Made by a program: the position numbers and the translations under genes
Notes under the pieces: generated by a model
What the model saw: the letters and a program-made list of their open reading frames with translations, nothing else
Told to the model about the DNA's origin: nothing
Databases searched by the model: none
Assembly: GCA_036502625.1 (NCBI GenBank)
Contig: DASXYG010000041.1
Location: 62,001-126,000, forward strand
Origin: DASXYG01 sp036502625
GTDB taxonomy: Bacteria; Actinomycetota; Actinomycetes; Streptosporangiales; Streptosporangiaceae
Direction: 5' to 3'
Length of the DNA: 64,000 nucleotides
In this document: positions 1-8,460 of the stretch, one piece after another
Layout: every line of letters starts with the position of its first letter
How positions within the stretch are numbered: position 1 is the stretch's first letter

Positions 1-647
1 TCGGCTGGCAGCTCGGCCTGGTGCAGCGCGTGCACGACCCGGGCGCGTCCCGTGCGCGGCGGCGGAGCCGGGCGCTGGACGTGCTCGGCGAGGTGGGGCT
101 GCCCGACCCGGCCGCGGTGCTGCGCGCCTACCCGTACCAGCTCTCCGGCGGCCAGCGGCAGCGCGTCATGATCGCGTTCGCCCTGCTGCTGCGCCCGCCC
201 GTGCTGATCGCCGACGAGCCGACGTCCGCGCTCGACGTCACCACACAGGCGCAGATCCTGGCGCTGCTGCGCCGGCTGCGCGACGAGCACGGCACCACGA
301 TCCTGTTCGTCTCGCACGACCTCGGCTCCGTCGCGCGGCTGTGCGACCGGGTCGCGGTGATGTACGCCGGGCGGGTCGTGGAGACCGCGGACGTGGCGGA
401 GCTGTTCGCCGCGCCCAAGCATCCGTACACGCGGGCGCTGCTCGGCGCCGTGCCGTCCTGGCGGCGGCGCGCCGAGGAGCTGGTCACCATCCCGGGCCGG
501 CCGCCGGGCCTGACCGCGCGGGTGGACGGCTGCGCCTTCGCGGCCCGCTGCCCGCACGCCGGGCCCGCCTGCGTCGCCGCCGAACCGCCGCTGGTCCGGC
601 TCGGCGACCGTACGGTGCGCTGCGTGCTGCACGAGGAGACCGCATGA
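1..647 (+). CDS. Oligopeptide/dipeptide ABC transporter ATP-binding protein (OppD/DppD type), 5'-truncated by window edge
   Basis: The reading frame is open from base 3 and the start lies outside the window. Visible are the ABC signature LSGGQRQRVMIAF, Walker B (VLIADEPTSALD), the H-loop (FVSHD) and the C-terminal oligopeptide-transporter extension with its cysteine motif (CAFAARCPHAGPAC). That extension is typical of OppD/DppD ATPases that power uptake of peptides or nickel. The stop overlaps the ATG of the next ATPase gene (ATGA), so the pair is translationally coupled. The Walker A motif and the permease and solute-binding genes would be upstream. The ATPase call is secure; the substrate is not determinable. 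Confidence 0.93.
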   Translation, partial: GWQLGLVQRVHDPGASRARRRSRALDVLGEVGLPDPAAVLRAYPYQLSGGQRQRVMIAFALLLRPPVLIADEPTSALDVTTQAQILALLRRLRDEHGTTILFVSHDLGSVARLCDRVAVMYAGRVVETADVAELFAAPKHPYTRALLGAVPSWRRRAEELVTIPGRPPGLTARVDGCAFAARCPHAGPACVAAEPPLVRLGDRTVRCVLHEETA

Positions 648-1627
648 ACACCACGGACCACACGGCGGGCCACACGGCCGAGCCGCTGGTGGCCGCCGAC
701 GACGTCCGTACGCACTTCGGCCCGGTGCGCGCGGTGGACGGCGTGACGCTGCGGCTGGCCGACGGCGGCACGCTCGGGCTGGTCGGGGAGTCCGGCTCAG
801 GGAAGACCACGCTGGCGCGCACGCTGCTCGGGCTCACCCCGGCCTCGTCCGGCAGCGTCCGCACGGCCGGGGTGGCCGTACGCGGCGCCGGGCGCGCGGC
901 GCGGAAGGCCCTGCACCGCGACGCCCAGATGATCTACCAGGACCCGCATGCCAGCCTGAGCCCGCGGCTGCGGGTGCGGTCGCTGCTCACCGAGCCGTAC
1001 CGCATCCACCGGGTGCCCGAGGCGGCGCGCTGGTCGGTCGAGGAGCTGCTCGACCTGGTCGAACTGCCCGCCGAGCACGCCGGGAAGTACCCGCACGAGC
1101 TGTCCGGCGGGCAGGCGCGGCGGGTGAGCATCGCCCGCGCGATCGCGCTGCGCCCGCGGCTGCTCGTCGCCGACGAGCCCACGGCCGGGCTCGACGTCTC
1201 GGCCGCCGCGGCCGTGCTGAACCTGCTGCGCCGCCTGACCGCCGACATCGGGCTCGCGTACCTGATGGTGACGCACAACCTCGACACCATCGGCTACGCC
1301 ACCGACCGGATCGCCGTGATGTACCTGGGCCGCATCGTGGAGGAGGGGCCGGTGGACGACGTCCTGCGCCGGCCGGCCCATCCGTACACGCACGCCCTGG
1401 TCCAGGCGGTGCCGCAACCCGACCCGGCGGCCGGCGGCACGGAGCCGCCGATCATCGGCGAGCCGCCGAGCCCGCGCCACCCGCCGCCGGGCTGCCGGTT
1501 CCACCCGCGCTGCCCGCTGGCCACCGACCGGTGCCGCACCGAGACGCCCGAGCCGCTCGACCTCGGCGGCGGCCGGCTCGCCGCCTGCCACTACGCACCC
1601 GACCACCTGGAGACACCGCTCGTATGA
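644..1627 (+). CDS. Oligopeptide/dipeptide ABC transporter ATP-binding protein (OppF/DppF type)
   Basis: The protein is 327 aa. Walker A is at residues 48-55 (GESGSGKT), followed by the Q-loop (MIYQDP), signature LSGGQARRVSIARAI, Walker B (LLVADEPTAGLD) and H-loop (MVTHN). A C-terminal cysteine-containing oligopeptide extension (CRFHPRCPLATDRC) marks the OppF subtype, the partner of the preceding ATPase. The ATG was chosen because it overlaps the previous stop (ATGA); longer in-frame starts would run through the upstream ATPase gene. Its own stop overlaps the ATG of the downstream hydrolase in the same way, so transport and hydrolysis look like one transcription unit. Confidence 0.95.
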   Translation: MNTTDHTAGHTAEPLVAADDVRTHFGPVRAVDGVTLRLADGGTLGLVGESGSGKTTLARTLLGLTPASSGSVRTAGVAVRGAGRAARKALHRDAQMIYQDPHASLSPRLRVRSLLTEPYRIHRVPEAARWSVEELLDLVELPAEHAGKYPHELSGGQARRVSIARAIALRPRLLVADEPTAGLDVSAAAAVLNLLRRLTADIGLAYLMVTHNLDTIGYATDRIAVMYLGRIVEEGPVDDVLRRPAHPYTHALVQAVPQPDPAAGGTEPPIIGEPPSPRHPPPGCRFHPRCPLATDRCRTETPEPLDLGGGRLAACHYAPDHLETPLV

Positions 1628-3642
1628 ACCCGTTGGACCGCACCGAGTTCCCGCGCCGTACGCGGGAGATCCGCGACACCTGGATCCCCATGCCGGACGG
1701 GACACGGCTCGCCGCCCGCGTCTGGCTTCCGGTGGACGCCGGCGACGACCCGGTGCCCGGCATCCTGGAGCTGCTGCCGTACCGCAAGAGCGACGGCACG
1801 GCGCTGCGCGACGCACGCAATGCGCCCTGGTTCGCCGGGCACGGCTACGCGGTGGTGCGCGTCGACCTGCGCGGCACCGGCGACTCCGAGGGCGTGACCA
1901 CCGACGAGTACACCGCGCAGGAGCTGGCCGACGGCGTGGCCTGCATCGCCTGGATCGCCGCCCAATCGTGGTGCACCGGCAAGGTCGGCGTCATGGGCAT
2001 CTCCTGGGGCGGGTTCAACGGGCTGCAGATCGCCGCGCTCCAGCCGCCGGAGCTGCACGCCGTGCTCACGCTGTGCTCCACCGACGACCGCTACGCCGAC
2101 GACGTGCACTACTGGGGCGGCGCGCTGCTCGCCGACTACCAGCTCCCGTGGGCGACGACCATGCTGGCGTACAACTCGCGCCCGCCGGAGCCGGAGGTCT
2201 GGGGCGACGGCTGGCTGGACGAATGGCGCAGGCGGCTGGACGCCACCCCGCCGTACATCGAGCCCTGGCTGGCCCACCAGCGGCGCGACGCGTACTGGAA
2301 GCACGGCTCGATCTGCGAGGACCCGGCGGCCATCCGCTGCCCGGTGTTCCTGGTCAGCGGATGGGCGGACGCCTACCGCGACGCGGTGTTCCGCATGCTG
2401 GGGTCGCTGTCGGTGCCGCGGCGCGGGCTGGTCGGCCCGTGGGCGCACGCCTGGCCGCACTTCGCCGTGCCCGGCCCGCAGGTGGGGTTCCTCCAGGAGG
2501 CGCTGCGCTGGTGGGACCGCTGGCTGAAGGACGAGCCGAACGGCGTCGAGGACGAACCGGCCGTGCGCACCTGGATCCAGGAGTCCGTACCGCCGCGCGG
2601 GTCCTACGACGAGCGGCCCGGCCGGTGGGTCGTCGAGGACGCGTGGCCGTCGCCGAACGTCGAGCCGCGCGCACTGCACCTCCGGGCGTCCGGCGCGTCG
2701 TTCGCGGGGCCGGGCGCCGGCACGGCGGAGGTCGTCCCGGCGGGGGACCACGGTGTGCTCGGCGGCCGCTCCTGCTCCTACGGCGCGTCCTTCGACCTCG
2801 CCGTCGACCAGCGCCCGGACGACGCGCTCGCTACCTGCTTCGACACCGAGCCGCTCGCCGAGCCGCTGGACATCCTGGGCATCGCCGAGGCGGAGCTGGA
2901 GATCGGCGCCGACCAGGCGCAGGCGCTCGTGGCGGTGCGGATCTGCGACGTCGCACCCGACGGCGTCTCCGCGCTGGTCACCCGCGGCGTGCTGAACCTG
3001 GCGCACCGCGACGGCCACGAGCACCCCGAGCCGCTGGAGCCCGGCCGCCGCTACCGCGTGCGGTTCCCGCTGCACGCCATCGGCTACCGGGTGCCCGCGG
3101 GCCACCGGCTGCGCGTCGCGCTCTCCCCCGACATGTGGCCCATCGTGTGGCCGTCGCCGGCGCCGGCGCGCTTGTCGGTGGACCTGGCGGCCTCGGCCGT
3201 GCACCTGCCCGTACGCGCGCGGGGCGCGGACGGGCCGTTCCCGTTCCCGGTGCCCGAGCAGGCCAGGCAGTTCGACCACGTGGCCGAGGACGACCCGGAC
3301 GAGGGCACCGTCACCCGCGACCTGGCCACCGGGCGGGTCACCTCGGTGTACGCCGGCGGCGGCGGCTACACCCGCGCCGAGCTCGGCGCCCAGACCCGCT
3401 ACCACTCCGCGGAGCGCGACACGTTCGCGATCGTCCCCGGCGACCCGTCGTCGGCCACCGTGCGCAGCGAGCGGCGGATCACCCTGTCCCGCGGCGACTG
3501 GCACACCCGGGTGCACGCCACCGCCGAGATGACCTGCGACAAGGACGACTTCCACGTGGTCACCGCGGTCACCGCCCAGCACGGCGACGCCACCGTCTTC
3601 CAGCGGGAATGGCGGTTCACCACGCCGCGCGACCACACGTAG
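1624..3642 (+). CDS. CocE/NonD family hydrolase (X-Pro dipeptidyl-peptidase S15-like)
   Basis: The protein is 672 aa. An N-terminal alpha/beta-hydrolase domain carries the nucleophile elbow GISWGG (Ser128) and the family's RVDLRGTGDSEG motif. The segment VSGWADAYRDA supplies the likely catalytic Asp and GPWAHAWPH the likely His. The C-terminal half is the jelly-roll domain of X-Pro dipeptidyl-peptidase/CocE enzymes (YRVPAGHRLRVALS). Members cleave ester or Xaa-Pro amide bonds. No signal peptide is seen, so it is probably cytoplasmic. Coupling (ATGA) to a peptide-type ABC transporter suggests it processes an imported peptide or ester. The exact substrate is unknown. Confidence 0.9.
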   Translation: MNPLDRTEFPRRTREIRDTWIPMPDGTRLAARVWLPVDAGDDPVPGILELLPYRKSDGTALRDARNAPWFAGHGYAVVRVDLRGTGDSEGVTTDEYTAQELADGVACIAWIAAQSWCTGKVGVMGISWGGFNGLQIAALQPPELHAVLTLCSTDDRYADDVHYWGGALLADYQLPWATTMLAYNSRPPEPEVWGDGWLDEWRRRLDATPPYIEPWLAHQRRDAYWKHGSICEDPAAIRCPVFLVSGWADAYRDAVFRMLGSLSVPRRGLVGPWAHAWPHFAVPGPQVGFLQEALRWWDRWLKDEPNGVEDEPAVRTWIQESVPPRGSYDERPGRWVVEDAWPSPNVEPRALHLRASGASFAGPGAGTAEVVPAGDHGVLGGRSCSYGASFDLAVDQRPDDALATCFDTEPLAEPLDILGIAEAELEIGADQAQALVAVRICDVAPDGVSALVTRGVLNLAHRDGHEHPEPLEPGRRYRVRFPLHAIGYRVPAGHRLRVALSPDMWPIVWPSPAPARLSVDLAASAVHLPVRARGADGPFPFPVPEQARQFDHVAEDDPDEGTVTRDLATGRVTSVYAGGGGYTRAELGAQTRYHSAERDTFAIVPGDPSSATVRSERRITLSRGDWHTRVHATAEMTCDKDDFHVVTAVTAQHGDATVFQREWRFTTPRDHT

Positions 3643-3651
3643 GCGGCGCCG

Positions 3652-5553
3652 CTACCGGGTGCCGCGCTCGGCGCGCACCCGGTCCCTGGCGGCGCGGACC
3701 GCGGCCTTCAGCGAGTCGATGTCGTACGCGCCGTAGTGCCGCTGGCCGTTGATGAAGAACGTCGGGGTGCCGGCCACGTTGCTGAGGTCGGCCGACTCGA
3801 CGTCCTTGGCCACGCGCGGCGCGTGCACGTGCTCGGCCAGGTCGCGGTGGAACCGCTCGGTGTCCAGCCCGAGCCGTTCGGCGTGCGCGACCAGCTCGCG
3901 CGGTGTCAGCTCGTCCTGGTGGGCGAGCAGGGTGTCGTGCATCGGCCAGAACGCGCCCTGGGCGGCCGCCGCCTCGGCCGCCTCCGCGGCGAGCGGCGCC
4001 TCGGGGTGCACGTCGGGCAGCGGCAGGTGCCGCCACACGAACCGGACGTCGGCGTCGAAGGCGAGCTCCTCGTTCACCGCCGGCTCGGCCAGCCCGCAGT
4101 ACGGGCACTCGAAGTCGCCGTACTCGACGATCGTGACGGTCGCCCGCTCGGGGCCGCGTACGTGGTCGCGCTCGGGGTCGACCGGCACCGCCAGGTCGGT
4201 GAGCTGCTCGGCCGTGCCCTGCAGCCACCGCACGCGGCGCGCCTCCGGTACGAGCCGGGTGGCCGTGACGACGGCGAAGGCCAGCGCCGCGGCCACCACC
4301 GCGGCGGCCAGGACGCCGAACTTGGCCTCGGCCAGCCGCGGCCCGTCGAAGGCCAGCGCGGCGATCAGGAACGAGACCGTGAACCCGACGCCGGCGATGG
4401 TGCCGCTGGCGAGCACGGCCGCCCACCCGACGGGCGGCCGGATCCGGCCGCCGGTGACCCGCGCCACGAGCCATGACGTGCCGGCCACCGCGATCGGCTT
4501 GCCGACCACGTAGCCGGCGAACACGCCGAGGGTCACCGGCGAGGTCACCGCCTGCCGCAGGAAGCCGGGGCTCAGGCCGATGCCGGCGTTGGCCATGCCG
4601 AACAGCGGCACGATGACGTAGCTCGTCCACGGGTGGTACACGCGCTGGAGCCGGGCGTTCGGCGACAGCACGGCGGTGAGCCCGGTGGCCGCCTCCCGCG
4701 CGATCTCCGCGGTCGGCTGCTCGCGGAACTGGCGGAACAGCGTGGTGGCGTGCTCCAGGCTGCTCCGCTCCGGGGAGTAGGCGGTGGCCGCCAGCCCGAT
4801 GGCCAGGCCGGTCACCACCGGGTCGATCCCGCTGGCGTTCAGGGCCAGCCAGATCGCCACGCCGAGGACGACGTACAGCGGCGGTTCGTCGATGCCGAGC
4901 CGCAGCGCGCCGAGCAGCGCGGCGTACAGGGCGAGGGCGACGAGCAGCGGCACCGGGCGTACGGAATCGCTGTACGCGACCCCGATGACGACGAGCGCCA
5001 CGATGTCGTCGACGACGAACACCGTCAGCAGGAACACCCGCACCTTGTCCGGCACCCGCCGCCCGATGACGGCCAGCAGGCCGAGCGACAGCGCGGTGTC
5101 GGTGGACATGGCCACGCCCCAGCCGTGCGCCGCGCCGCTGTGCAGGTTGACCAGCAGGTAGATCGCGGCCGGGAGCGCCAGCCCGACCAGGCCGGCGAGC
5201 AGCGGCAGGACGAAGCGGCGCCGGTCGCGGAGATCGCCGAGGTCCACCTCGCGGCGCGCCTCGAGGCCCGCGACGAGGAAGAACAGCGCCATCAGCCCCG
5301 AGTTGACCCAGGTGCGCAGCGGCTGGCCGAGGTCCCAGCCGCCGATGGCCACCGCGAACCGGGTGTCCCACACCTTCTCGTACGTCGCGGGGCTGACGTT
5401 GGCCCAGAGCAGCGCGACCGCGATGGACCCGACCAGGACCCCCGAGCTGCCCGACTCGGTGCGCAGGAACGACCGGATCGGCCCGTTCCCCTCACTCCCG
5501 CTCCACCGCGTGACGCGCCGCCACCGCTGCGCACCGTTCCCGTCGCCGCTCAC
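3652..5553 (-). CDS. nhaA: Na+/H+ antiporter NhaA fused to a C-terminal DsbA-like thioredoxin domain
   Basis: The protein is 633 aa, against about 390 for NhaA alone. Residues about 25-410 are a multi-helix NhaA antiporter with FFLVAGLEARRE and the paired aspartates in VVDDIVALVVI, which are needed for Na+/H+ exchange in the family. Residues about 460-625 form a DsbA/thioredoxin fold with active site CPYC (DFECPYCGLAEP) and the cis-Pro loop VAGTPTFFING. Such fusions are known in actinobacteria, but the role of the redox domain is unclear. A GTG start with a nearby GGGA was used. It is convergent with the CocE-type gene and divergent from the methyltransferase gene. Confidence 0.95.
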   Translation of the reverse strand: MSGDGNGAQRWRRVTRWSGSEGNGPIRSFLRTESGSSGVLVGSIAVALLWANVSPATYEKVWDTRFAVAIGGWDLGQPLRTWVNSGLMALFFLVAGLEARREVDLGDLRDRRRFVLPLLAGLVGLALPAAIYLLVNLHSGAAHGWGVAMSTDTALSLGLLAVIGRRVPDKVRVFLLTVFVVDDIVALVVIGVAYSDSVRPVPLLVALALYAALLGALRLGIDEPPLYVVLGVAIWLALNASGIDPVVTGLAIGLAATAYSPERSSLEHATTLFRQFREQPTAEIAREAATGLTAVLSPNARLQRVYHPWTSYVIVPLFGMANAGIGLSPGFLRQAVTSPVTLGVFAGYVVGKPIAVAGTSWLVARVTGGRIRPPVGWAAVLASGTIAGVGFTVSFLIAALAFDGPRLAEAKFGVLAAAVVAAALAFAVVTATRLVPEARRVRWLQGTAEQLTDLAVPVDPERDHVRGPERATVTIVEYGDFECPYCGLAEPAVNEELAFDADVRFVWRHLPLPDVHPEAPLAAEAAEAAAAQGAFWPMHDTLLAHQDELTPRELVAHAERLGLDTERFHRDLAEHVHAPRVAKDVESADLSNVAGTPTFFINGQRHYGAYDIDSLKAAVRAARDRVRAERGTR

Positions 5554-5669
5554 CGTCCCACTTCATCCCTCTCCAGCGTCCAATGCCAATCACGACCCGC
5601 GAGGCTGTACGGTATGGCGCGTATTGGGGCGGTTTTCTTCCGGCGGTTGTGACAACGAGAGGCACGCTC

Positions 5670-6473
5670 ATGACAGACGCGTCAGACCCGGCCGCCGGCT
5701 CGGGGATCGACACCTCCGTTCCGCATTCGGCGCGCATCTGGAACTACTGGCTCGGCGGCAAGGACAACTACTCCGTGGACCGCGCCGCCGGCGACTCCTG
5801 GACGGTCATCCACCCGGAGATCGTGGTCATCGCCCGGGAGACCCGCAAGTTCCTGCACCGCTCCGTGCGGTTCGTGGCCGGCGAGGCGGGCGTGCGGCAG
5901 TTCCTCGACGTCGGCACCGGCCTTCCGACCGTGGACAACACCCACGAGGTGGCGCAGCGCATGGCGCCGGACGCCCGTGTCGTCTACGTCGACAACGACC
6001 CGCTCGTCCTGGCGCACGCCCGCGCCCTGCTGACCAGCAGCCCCGAGGGCTCGACCCGCTACGTCCACGCCGACATGCACGACACCCAGGCGCTCGTCGA
6101 GGAGGCGTCCAAGGACCTCGACCTCACGCAGCCGGTCGGGGTGTACTTCATGGGCGTCCTCGGCCACATCGCCGACACCGCCGAGGCGCGCGGCATCGTC
6201 CAGGCGCTGATGGAGCGCATGCCGTCCGGCAGCTACCTGACGATCTGCGACAGCACCCACCCGGCCGAGGACGAGGCGTTCGCGCAGGCCCAGCAGGAGT
6301 ACGCGGACAGCGGCGCCGTGCCGTACTGGAACCGCACGCAGGCGGAGATCCGGAGCTTCTTCGACGGGCTCGAGTTCATCGAGCCCGGCTTCGTGTCCGT
6401 CCCGCTGTGGCGCCCGGAGATCGACGACCCGGAACCGCTCGACCACTTCGGCGGCGTCGCCCGGAAGCCCTGA
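5670..6473 (+). CDS. SAM-dependent methyltransferase of the DUF574/Methyltransf_19 family
   Basis: The protein is 267 aa. It opens with the family hallmark PHSARIWNYWLGGKDNY, followed by the SAM-binding region FLDVGTGLPTVDNTHE and an acidic loop (VVYVDNDPLVLAHA). This is the large actinomycete-specific methyltransferase paralogue family; substrates are mostly unknown. I chose the ATG at 5670 with upstream GAGAGGCAC rather than the longer in-frame start at 5583, because conservation begins there. It is divergent from nhaA and upstream of an RDD-protein gene. Confidence 0.9.
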   Translation: MTDASDPAAGSGIDTSVPHSARIWNYWLGGKDNYSVDRAAGDSWTVIHPEIVVIARETRKFLHRSVRFVAGEAGVRQFLDVGTGLPTVDNTHEVAQRMAPDARVVYVDNDPLVLAHARALLTSSPEGSTRYVHADMHDTQALVEEASKDLDLTQPVGVYFMGVLGHIADTAEARGIVQALMERMPSGSYLTICDSTHPAEDEAFAQAQQEYADSGAVPYWNRTQAEIRSFFDGLEFIEPGFVSVPLWRPEIDDPEPLDHFGGVARKP

Positions 6474-6500
6474 CCGGCCAGGACCGCTCCGGAGACCCCC

Positions 6501-7019
6501 ATGTACCCGCCGTATCCGCGGCCCGGGCCGTACGGGCAGGGGCCCTACGGTCCGCCGGGCCCCGACCCCACGCTCGCCGACCCCGGGTCGCGGCTGCTCG
6601 CGCGGATCATCGACTCGGCCATCTGCGGCGTCGTGATCATCGTGTTCATCATCGGCAGCGCGCTCCTCCAGCACGTGGCCGCGCCCGCGAGCATGGAGGA
6701 GCCCGGCTCGGCGGGCACGATCGCCGGCGGCGTCATACGGCTCGTGGTGATCTTCGGCGGCCCGTTCGTGTACGAGTGGCTGATGCTGGCGCGCTCCGGC
6801 GCGACGATCGGGAAGCGGATCATGAAGATCCGGGTCGTCCGGGTCGACCGCGGCCCCATCAGCGGCGGCCGCGCGGCGGGCCGTACGGCCGCGCTGCTGG
6901 TCTTCGGCTACCTGCCGTGCCTCGGCCTCCTCGACGAACTCTGGCTCCTGTGGGACCGCCCCCTGCAGCAGTGCCTGCACGACAAGGTCGTCACCACGCT
7001 CGTCGTCCGCAACGCCTGA
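6501..7019 (+). CDS. RDD family membrane protein
   Basis: The protein is 172 aa. A Pro/Tyr/Gly-rich N-terminal tail (residues 1-28) precedes the RDD domain, which carries SRLLARIIDSAICGVVI and the signature RSGATIGKRIMKIRVVR. Two to three hydrophobic helices are evident (about 37-55, 72-90 and a shorter one near 130). RDD proteins are small integral membrane proteins of poorly defined, possibly transport, function. It starts 27 bp after the methyltransferase gene, so co-transcription is likely. Confidence 0.9.
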   Translation: MYPPYPRPGPYGQGPYGPPGPDPTLADPGSRLLARIIDSAICGVVIIVFIIGSALLQHVAAPASMEEPGSAGTIAGGVIRLVVIFGGPFVYEWLMLARSGATIGKRIMKIRVVRVDRGPISGGRAAGRTAALLVFGYLPCLGLLDELWLLWDRPLQQCLHDKVVTTLVVRNA

Positions 7020-7116
7020 CGTCCCGCCGATCTAGGCTCGCCGCGCCTCATCGGCGCGGCCGAGGCCCGCGAGGCCGGCCTCGACACCGGCACGCACCGG
7101 GAGCAGGCGACCGCGG

Positions 7117-8118
7117 CTACGCCCCGGCGCCCAGGGTGGCGAGCACGTGTTGCTCCACGGCGGGGTCGAGGCCGAGTGCCGGCTTGCCGGGGCGGGGCGG
7201 CGGATCGCCCTCGAACCGGAGCCAGGCCCACGTGTCGGCGACCGTCTCCCGTACGGGGCGGCACGTCAGCCCCTCGGCGTACGCGGCCGAGACGTCGCCG
7301 TCGTGCATGCCGTCGTACTCGGCGTCGCGCGGCAGCCAGATCGGCAGCTCGGTCCACGGCTGGATCCCGGCGGCCGCGATCACGTCCTCCGGCGCCCAGA
7401 CCAGCTCCGCGTCCGACCCGGTGACCGCGATCGCGGTGGCGAGGAGCCCGCCCATGGTGGCGTGGCCGCGCCTGCTCACCGTGTTGAACGCGCCGCCGAC
7501 GCCGCGCTCCGCCGCGTCGAGCATCCAGCGGGCCAGGTCGCGCGCGTCGATGTACTGCAGTGGCCGTCCCGGATCGCCCGGCGCGAGCACCCGGCCGCCG
7601 CGCTCGACGCGCCGCAGCCACCACGGCATGCGCCCGATGACCTCGTACGGCCCCAGGATCAGCCCGGCGCGGGCCAGCAGCGCCCGGTCGCCGAACGCCC
7701 GCAGCGCGGCCAGCTCGCCGCCGCGCTTGGCGGCGGCGTAGTCGGTGTCCGCGGCGTCGTCGGGATCGCCGTCGACCACCGGCGCGCCCTCGTTCGCACC
7801 CGGCGCCATCGGCCACCGGTGCACCGACCGGCTGGAGACGTAGCCGTAGTGCCCGGCGCGGCCGGCGAGCGCCGCACCCGACTCCGCGACGACGCGCGGC
7901 GCGCCGCTCCAGGTGTCGATCACCGCGTCCCACTCCCGGCCGCCGACCGCCGCGCGCACCGCGCCCGGCTCGGTCCGGTCGGCGACCAGCGCCTCCACGC
8001 CCTCCGCCGTACGGCCGAGGCCGCGGTTGAGCGTGGTCACCGCGTCGCCGCGGGCCAGCCCTTCCTCCACGACGGCCCGTCCGACATGCCGCGTCCCGCC
8101 CAGCACCAGGAGTTCCAT
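7117..8118 (-). CDS. NAD(P)-dependent epimerase/dehydratase (extended SDR) family protein
   Basis: The protein is 333 aa. An N-terminal Rossmann motif, LVLGGTRHVGRAV, and a dinucleotide-binding acidic loop are visible, followed by a short-chain dehydrogenase core with HYGYVSSRSVHRW and a divergent YAAAKRGGE (YxxxK). The C-terminal half is the variable substrate-binding part. The form resembles actinomycete proteins annotated as NAD-dependent epimerase or reductase with a GGTRxxG motif. The substrate is not predictable. It is a single gene reading away from the truncated region at 8.1-8.5 kb. Confidence 0.88.
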   Translation of the reverse strand: MELLVLGGTRHVGRAVVEEGLARGDAVTTLNRGLGRTAEGVEALVADRTEPGAVRAAVGGREWDAVIDTWSGAPRVVAESGAALAGRAGHYGYVSSRSVHRWPMAPGANEGAPVVDGDPDDAADTDYAAAKRGGELAALRAFGDRALLARAGLILGPYEVIGRMPWWLRRVERGGRVLAPGDPGRPLQYIDARDLARWMLDAAERGVGGAFNTVSRRGHATMGGLLATAIAVTGSDAELVWAPEDVIAAAGIQPWTELPIWLPRDAEYDGMHDGDVSAAYAEGLTCRPVRETVADTWAWLRFEGDPPPRPGKPALGLDPAVEQHVLATLGAGA

Positions 8119-8343
8119 CGGCCCATCCTCCCGTGCCGTCCGGTGCGTGACGAAGGCGTGAACATCGCGCGACAGGTACGGTCGTTACGTTCCTACCGTG
8201 ACGGCCTCCGCGAAGCACCGTTACTCGGGCGACCAGGCGGAACGCTCCGCCGGGGCCACCACCGTCGCGGTCGCCGGCCGCCTGGCGCACATGGCCGTAC
8301 TGTCCGAGCACCGGCTCTAGGACGTCACCGCGAGGAGGTGGCC
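8119..8343. other. Intergenic stretch with only a marginal 40-codon ORF
   Basis: No convincing gene is seen. One small frame runs from a GTG at 8198 to a TAG at 8318-8320 (MTASAKHRYSGDQAERSAGA... 40 aa). It has no recognisable domain and only a weak ribosome-binding site. The divergent promoters for the epimerase gene and the rightward unit must lie here, but I cannot place them confidently. Confidence 0.3.
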
Positions 8344-8460
8344 ATGCGGCCACGCGACACCCCCGGCCCCGAGCAGCGGCGCACCCTGCGCCGGGCCACC
8401 GCGGCCCCGGCCATCGGCACCACCACGCCGAGCGCTGAGCCTGCGGTGATGCCCAGATGA
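8344..8460 (+). pseudogene. Possible N-terminal remnant of an MHS/MFS-type transporter, coupled to the next gene
   Basis: This is a 38-codon frame with a strong ribosome-binding site (GAGGAGGTGGCC before the ATG). Its peptide contains RRTLRRATAAPAIGTT, which resembles the N-terminus of metabolite:H+ symporters, where a segment like RRxxxASxIGTTIEWYDF begins the first helix. The likeness stops exactly after GTT. The stop overlaps the ATG of the following phosphatase gene (ATGA), so it could now act as a translated leader. It may instead be a chance small ORF. Confidence 0.35.

Noticed and set aside
1591..3636. 681-codon minus-strand frame opposite the CocE-type hydrolase
   Set aside because: Shadow frame of a well-supported hydrolase; no family features.
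7020..7116. Possible 3' remnant of a gene between the RDD and epimerase genes
   Set aside because: One frame looks mildly protein-like (AAEAREAGLDTG), but it is too short and has no recognisable domain.
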